From assembly GCF_015752315.1 (NCBI RefSeq), contig NZ_JADOVJ010000001.1, positions 558,001 to 622,000 on the forward strand: a stretch of DNA of 64,000 nucleotides, written 5' to 3'. The notes below the pieces were generated by a model. It did not search any database, was not told the DNA's origin, and saw only the letters and a list, made by a program, of their open reading frames with translations. Positions 62,237 to 64,000 of this stretch are shown piece after piece; positions within the stretch are counted from its first letter, which is position 1, and every line of letters starts with the position of its first letter. The stretch is from Nocardioides luteus (GTDB lineage Bacteria > Actinomycetota > Actinomycetes > Propionibacteriales > Nocardioidaceae). A program made the translations under genes and the position numbers.

Positions 62237-64000
62237 ATGGACAAGCTTCCTGTGCTGTTCGTCTCGGATGCCGTGGTCCTGCCGGGGATGGTCGTGCCCA
62301 TCGAGCTCGACGAGGCCGCGCAGGCTGCCGTCGATGCCGCCCGAGCCGGCTCGGAGAGCCGGCTGCTGGTGGCGCCGCGGCTGGGGGACCGGTACGCGAC
62401 GTACGGCGCTGTCGCCACGATCGAGCGCGTCGGCCGTTTCCGCGGCGGTGAGCCCGCGGCGGTGCTGAGGGCCGTCGGCCGCGCGAAGATCGGCTCCGGC
62501 GTGACCGGACCCGGTGCCGCGCTGTGGGTCGAGGTCGAGCCCGCCACCGAGACCACCACGGAGCACGCGAAGGAGCTGGCCGAGGAGTACAAGCGGCTGG
62601 TCGTCGCGGTGCTGCAGCGCCGTGAGGCCTGGCCGGTCATCGACCAGGTCAACCGGCTCACCGAGCCGTCCGAGATCGCCGACACCGCCGGCTACGCGCC
62701 CTACCTCGACGACGAGGCCAAGCGCGAGCTGCTGGAGACGCCGGACGTCGAGGAGCGGCTCGAGAAGGTGATCGCCTGGGCCAAGGACCACATCGCCGAG
62801 TCCGAGGTCAGCGACAAGATCGCCGAGGACGTCCGCGAGGGCATGGAGAAGACGCAGCGGGAGTTCCTGCTGCGTCAGCAGCTCGCCGCGATCCGCAAGG
62901 AGCTCGGCGAGGGCGAGCCCGAGGGCTCCGAGGACTACCGGGCCCGCGTCGAGGCCGCCGACCTCCCCGAGGCCGTACGCGAGGCCGCGCTGCGCGAGGT
63001 CGACAAGCTCGAGCGTGGCTCCGAGCAGAACCCGGAGACCGCGTGGATCCGCACCTGGCTCGACACCGTGCTGGAGCTGCCCTGGGGCGTGGTCACCGAG
63101 GACTCCACCGACGTGACCGCCGCCCGCGAGGTGCTCGACGCCGACCACCACGGCCTCGAGGAGGTCAAGGACCGGATCGTCGAGTACCTGGCGGTCAGGG
63201 CCCGGCGGGCCGAGCGTGGCCTGCAGGTCATCGGCGGACGCGGCTCGGGTGCCGTGGTGCTGCTGGCCGGTCCTCCGGGAGTCGGCAAGACCTCGCTCGG
63301 TGAGTCGGTGGCGCGCTCGCTCGGACGGAAGTTCGTCCGGGTCGCGCTGGGTGGTGTCCGCGACGAGGCCGAGATCCGCGGTCACCGGCGCACCTACGTC
63401 GGTGCGCTGCCCGGCCGGATCGTGCGGGCCATCAAGGAGGCCGGCTCGATGAACCCGGTCGTGCTCCTCGACGAGGTCGACAAGGTCGGCTCCGACTACC
63501 GGGGTGACCCCGCGGCCGCGCTGCTCGAGGTGCTCGACCCGGCGCAGAACCACACCTTCCGCGACCACTACCTCGAGCTCGACCTGGACCTCTCCGACGT
63601 GCTCTTCATCGCGACGGCCAACGTCGTGGAGCAGATCCCGAGCGCGCTGCTGGACCGGATGGAGCTGGTCACGATCGACGGCTACACCGAGGACGACAAG
63701 GTTGCCATCGCCCGCGACTTCCTGCTGCCCCGGCAGCTCGAGCGTGCCGCGGTGACCGCCGAGGAGGTCACGGTCGCCGACGAGGCGCTGCGTGAGCTGG
63801 CCGCGAACTACACCCGCGAGGCGGGCGTACGCCAGCTCGAGCGGCTCATCGCCAAGGCGCTGCGCAAGGCGGCGACGAAGCTGGCCACCGGCACGGAGCA
63901 CGTCGAGGTCGACCTGGACAACCTCAAGGACCTCGTCGGACGGCCCCGGTTCACGCCGGAGTCGGCGGAGCGTACGTCGGTCCCGGGGGTCGCCACGGGA
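62237..64000 (+). CDS. lon: ATP-dependent protease Lon, 3'-truncated by window edge
   Basis: About 588 residues are visible and the frame is open at the window end. The N-terminal LAN domain (MDKLPVLFVSDAVVLPGMVV) and helical region (EKTQREFLLRQQLAAIRKELGEG) precede the AAA+ module with Walker A GPPGVGKTS, Walker B VVLLDEVDKVG and sensor-region IPSALLDRMELV. The Ser-Lys proteolytic domain lies beyond the window. AGGAGG precedes ATG 62237. Lon degrades misfolded and regulatory proteins; a HAIR-like site upstream suggests HspR-type heat-shock control. Confidence 0.95.
   Translation, partial: MDKLPVLFVSDAVVLPGMVVPIELDEAAQAAVDAARAGSESRLLVAPRLGDRYATYGAVATIERVGRFRGGEPAAVLRAVGRAKIGSGVTGPGAALWVEVEPATETTTEHAKELAEEYKRLVVAVLQRREAWPVIDQVNRLTEPSEIADTAGYAPYLDDEAKRELLETPDVEERLEKVIAWAKDHIAESEVSDKIAEDVREGMEKTQREFLLRQQLAAIRKELGEGEPEGSEDYRARVEAADLPEAVREAALREVDKLERGSEQNPETAWIRTWLDTVLELPWGVVTEDSTDVTAAREVLDADHHGLEEVKDRIVEYLAVRARRAERGLQVIGGRGSGAVVLLAGPPGVGKTSLGESVARSLGRKFVRVALGGVRDEAEIRGHRRTYVGALPGRIVRAIKEAGSMNPVVLLDEVDKVGSDYRGDPAAALLEVLDPAQNHTFRDHYLELDLDLSDVLFIATANVVEQIPSALLDRMELVTIDGYTEDDKVAIARDFLLPRQLERAAVTAEEVTVADEALRELAANYTREAGVRQLERLIAKALRKAATKLATGTEHVEVDLDNLKDLVGRPRFTPESAERTSVPGVATG

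Noticed and set aside
61994..63901. A 635-residue open frame on the minus strand opposite otsB and lon
   Set aside because: Mirror frame of OtsB and Lon with the same low-complexity composition; no start signals or motifs.

Overview
The window is about 64 kb of very GC-rich, densely packed bacterial chromosome. Gene content points to an actinobacterium: MshA (mycothiol synthesis), CarD, a SenX3/RegX3/PhoU phosphate system, a DUF3263 protein, an F420-type LLM oxidoreductase, an IcmF mutase and a CebR-type sugar operon. Many GTG starts and frequent GTACG/CGTAC words fit the Nocardioidaceae (Nocardioides-like). That family-level placement is an inference from gene content and composition.

Layout. 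(1) 1-6.3 kb: the 3' part of a PoxB-type pyruvate oxidase, a GntR/FCD regulator, and a tightly coupled four-gene operon that looks like an aromatic meta-cleavage pathway (SnoaL-like protein, FAD hydroxylase, FAH-type hydrolase, extradiol dioxygenase). (2) 6.3-14 kb: IcmF mutase; a SulP transporter with a small partner gene beside an ArsR regulator; YjdM; small membrane proteins; a MarR regulator; a DUF4333 lipoprotein. (3) 14.1-17.3 kb: ectoine/5-hydroxyectoine operon in which ectA and ectB form one uninterrupted reading frame. (4) 17.4-24 kb: cellobiose-type ABC operon (binding protein, two permeases, GH1 beta-glucosidase, LacI regulator) with two LacI boxes, plus a class II aldolase. (5) 24-31 kb: TypA, an M4 protease carrying its own emfourin-like inhibitor domain, a racemase-family protein lacking one catalytic cysteine, an SDR, MshA and a YbjN protein. 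(6) 31-41 kb: EamA and MFS transporters, a GlxA-type regulator, RegX3/SenX3 divergent from PhoU with a PHO-box-like repeat between them, GpmA, an LpqE-like lipoprotein and a UbiA-family enzyme. (7) 41-48 kb: CarD, a degenerate IspD-like protein, a second intact IspD-like gene, an orphan NirD, IspF, CysS, RlmB and a metallophosphoesterase. (8) 48-51.7 kb: amino-acid ABC transporter and a GNAT enzyme. (9) 51.7-58.8 kb: tRNA-Thr, HNH protein, PdxY, rhomboid protease, Ung, LLM oxidoreductase, an FMN glutamate-synthase-like protein and a Gfo/Idh/MocA dehydrogenase. (10) 58.8-64 kb: OtsA and OtsB flanking DUF3263 and LytR_C genes, then a 3'-truncated lon with a HAIR-like operator.

Functionally the window mixes stress and osmolyte physiology (ectoine, trehalose, mycothiol, Lon, TypA), phosphate sensing, isoprenoid and translation housekeeping genes, and regulated catabolic modules. 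I found no prophage, CRISPR array, transposase or rRNA. No stretch over 300 bp lacks a gene. The most unusual items are the EctA-EctB continuous ORF, the protease-inhibitor fusion, the paired intact and degenerate IspD genes beside carD, a 27-codon ORF bridging two permease genes through ATGA overlaps at both ends, and a 25-bp near-perfect intergenic inverted repeat.
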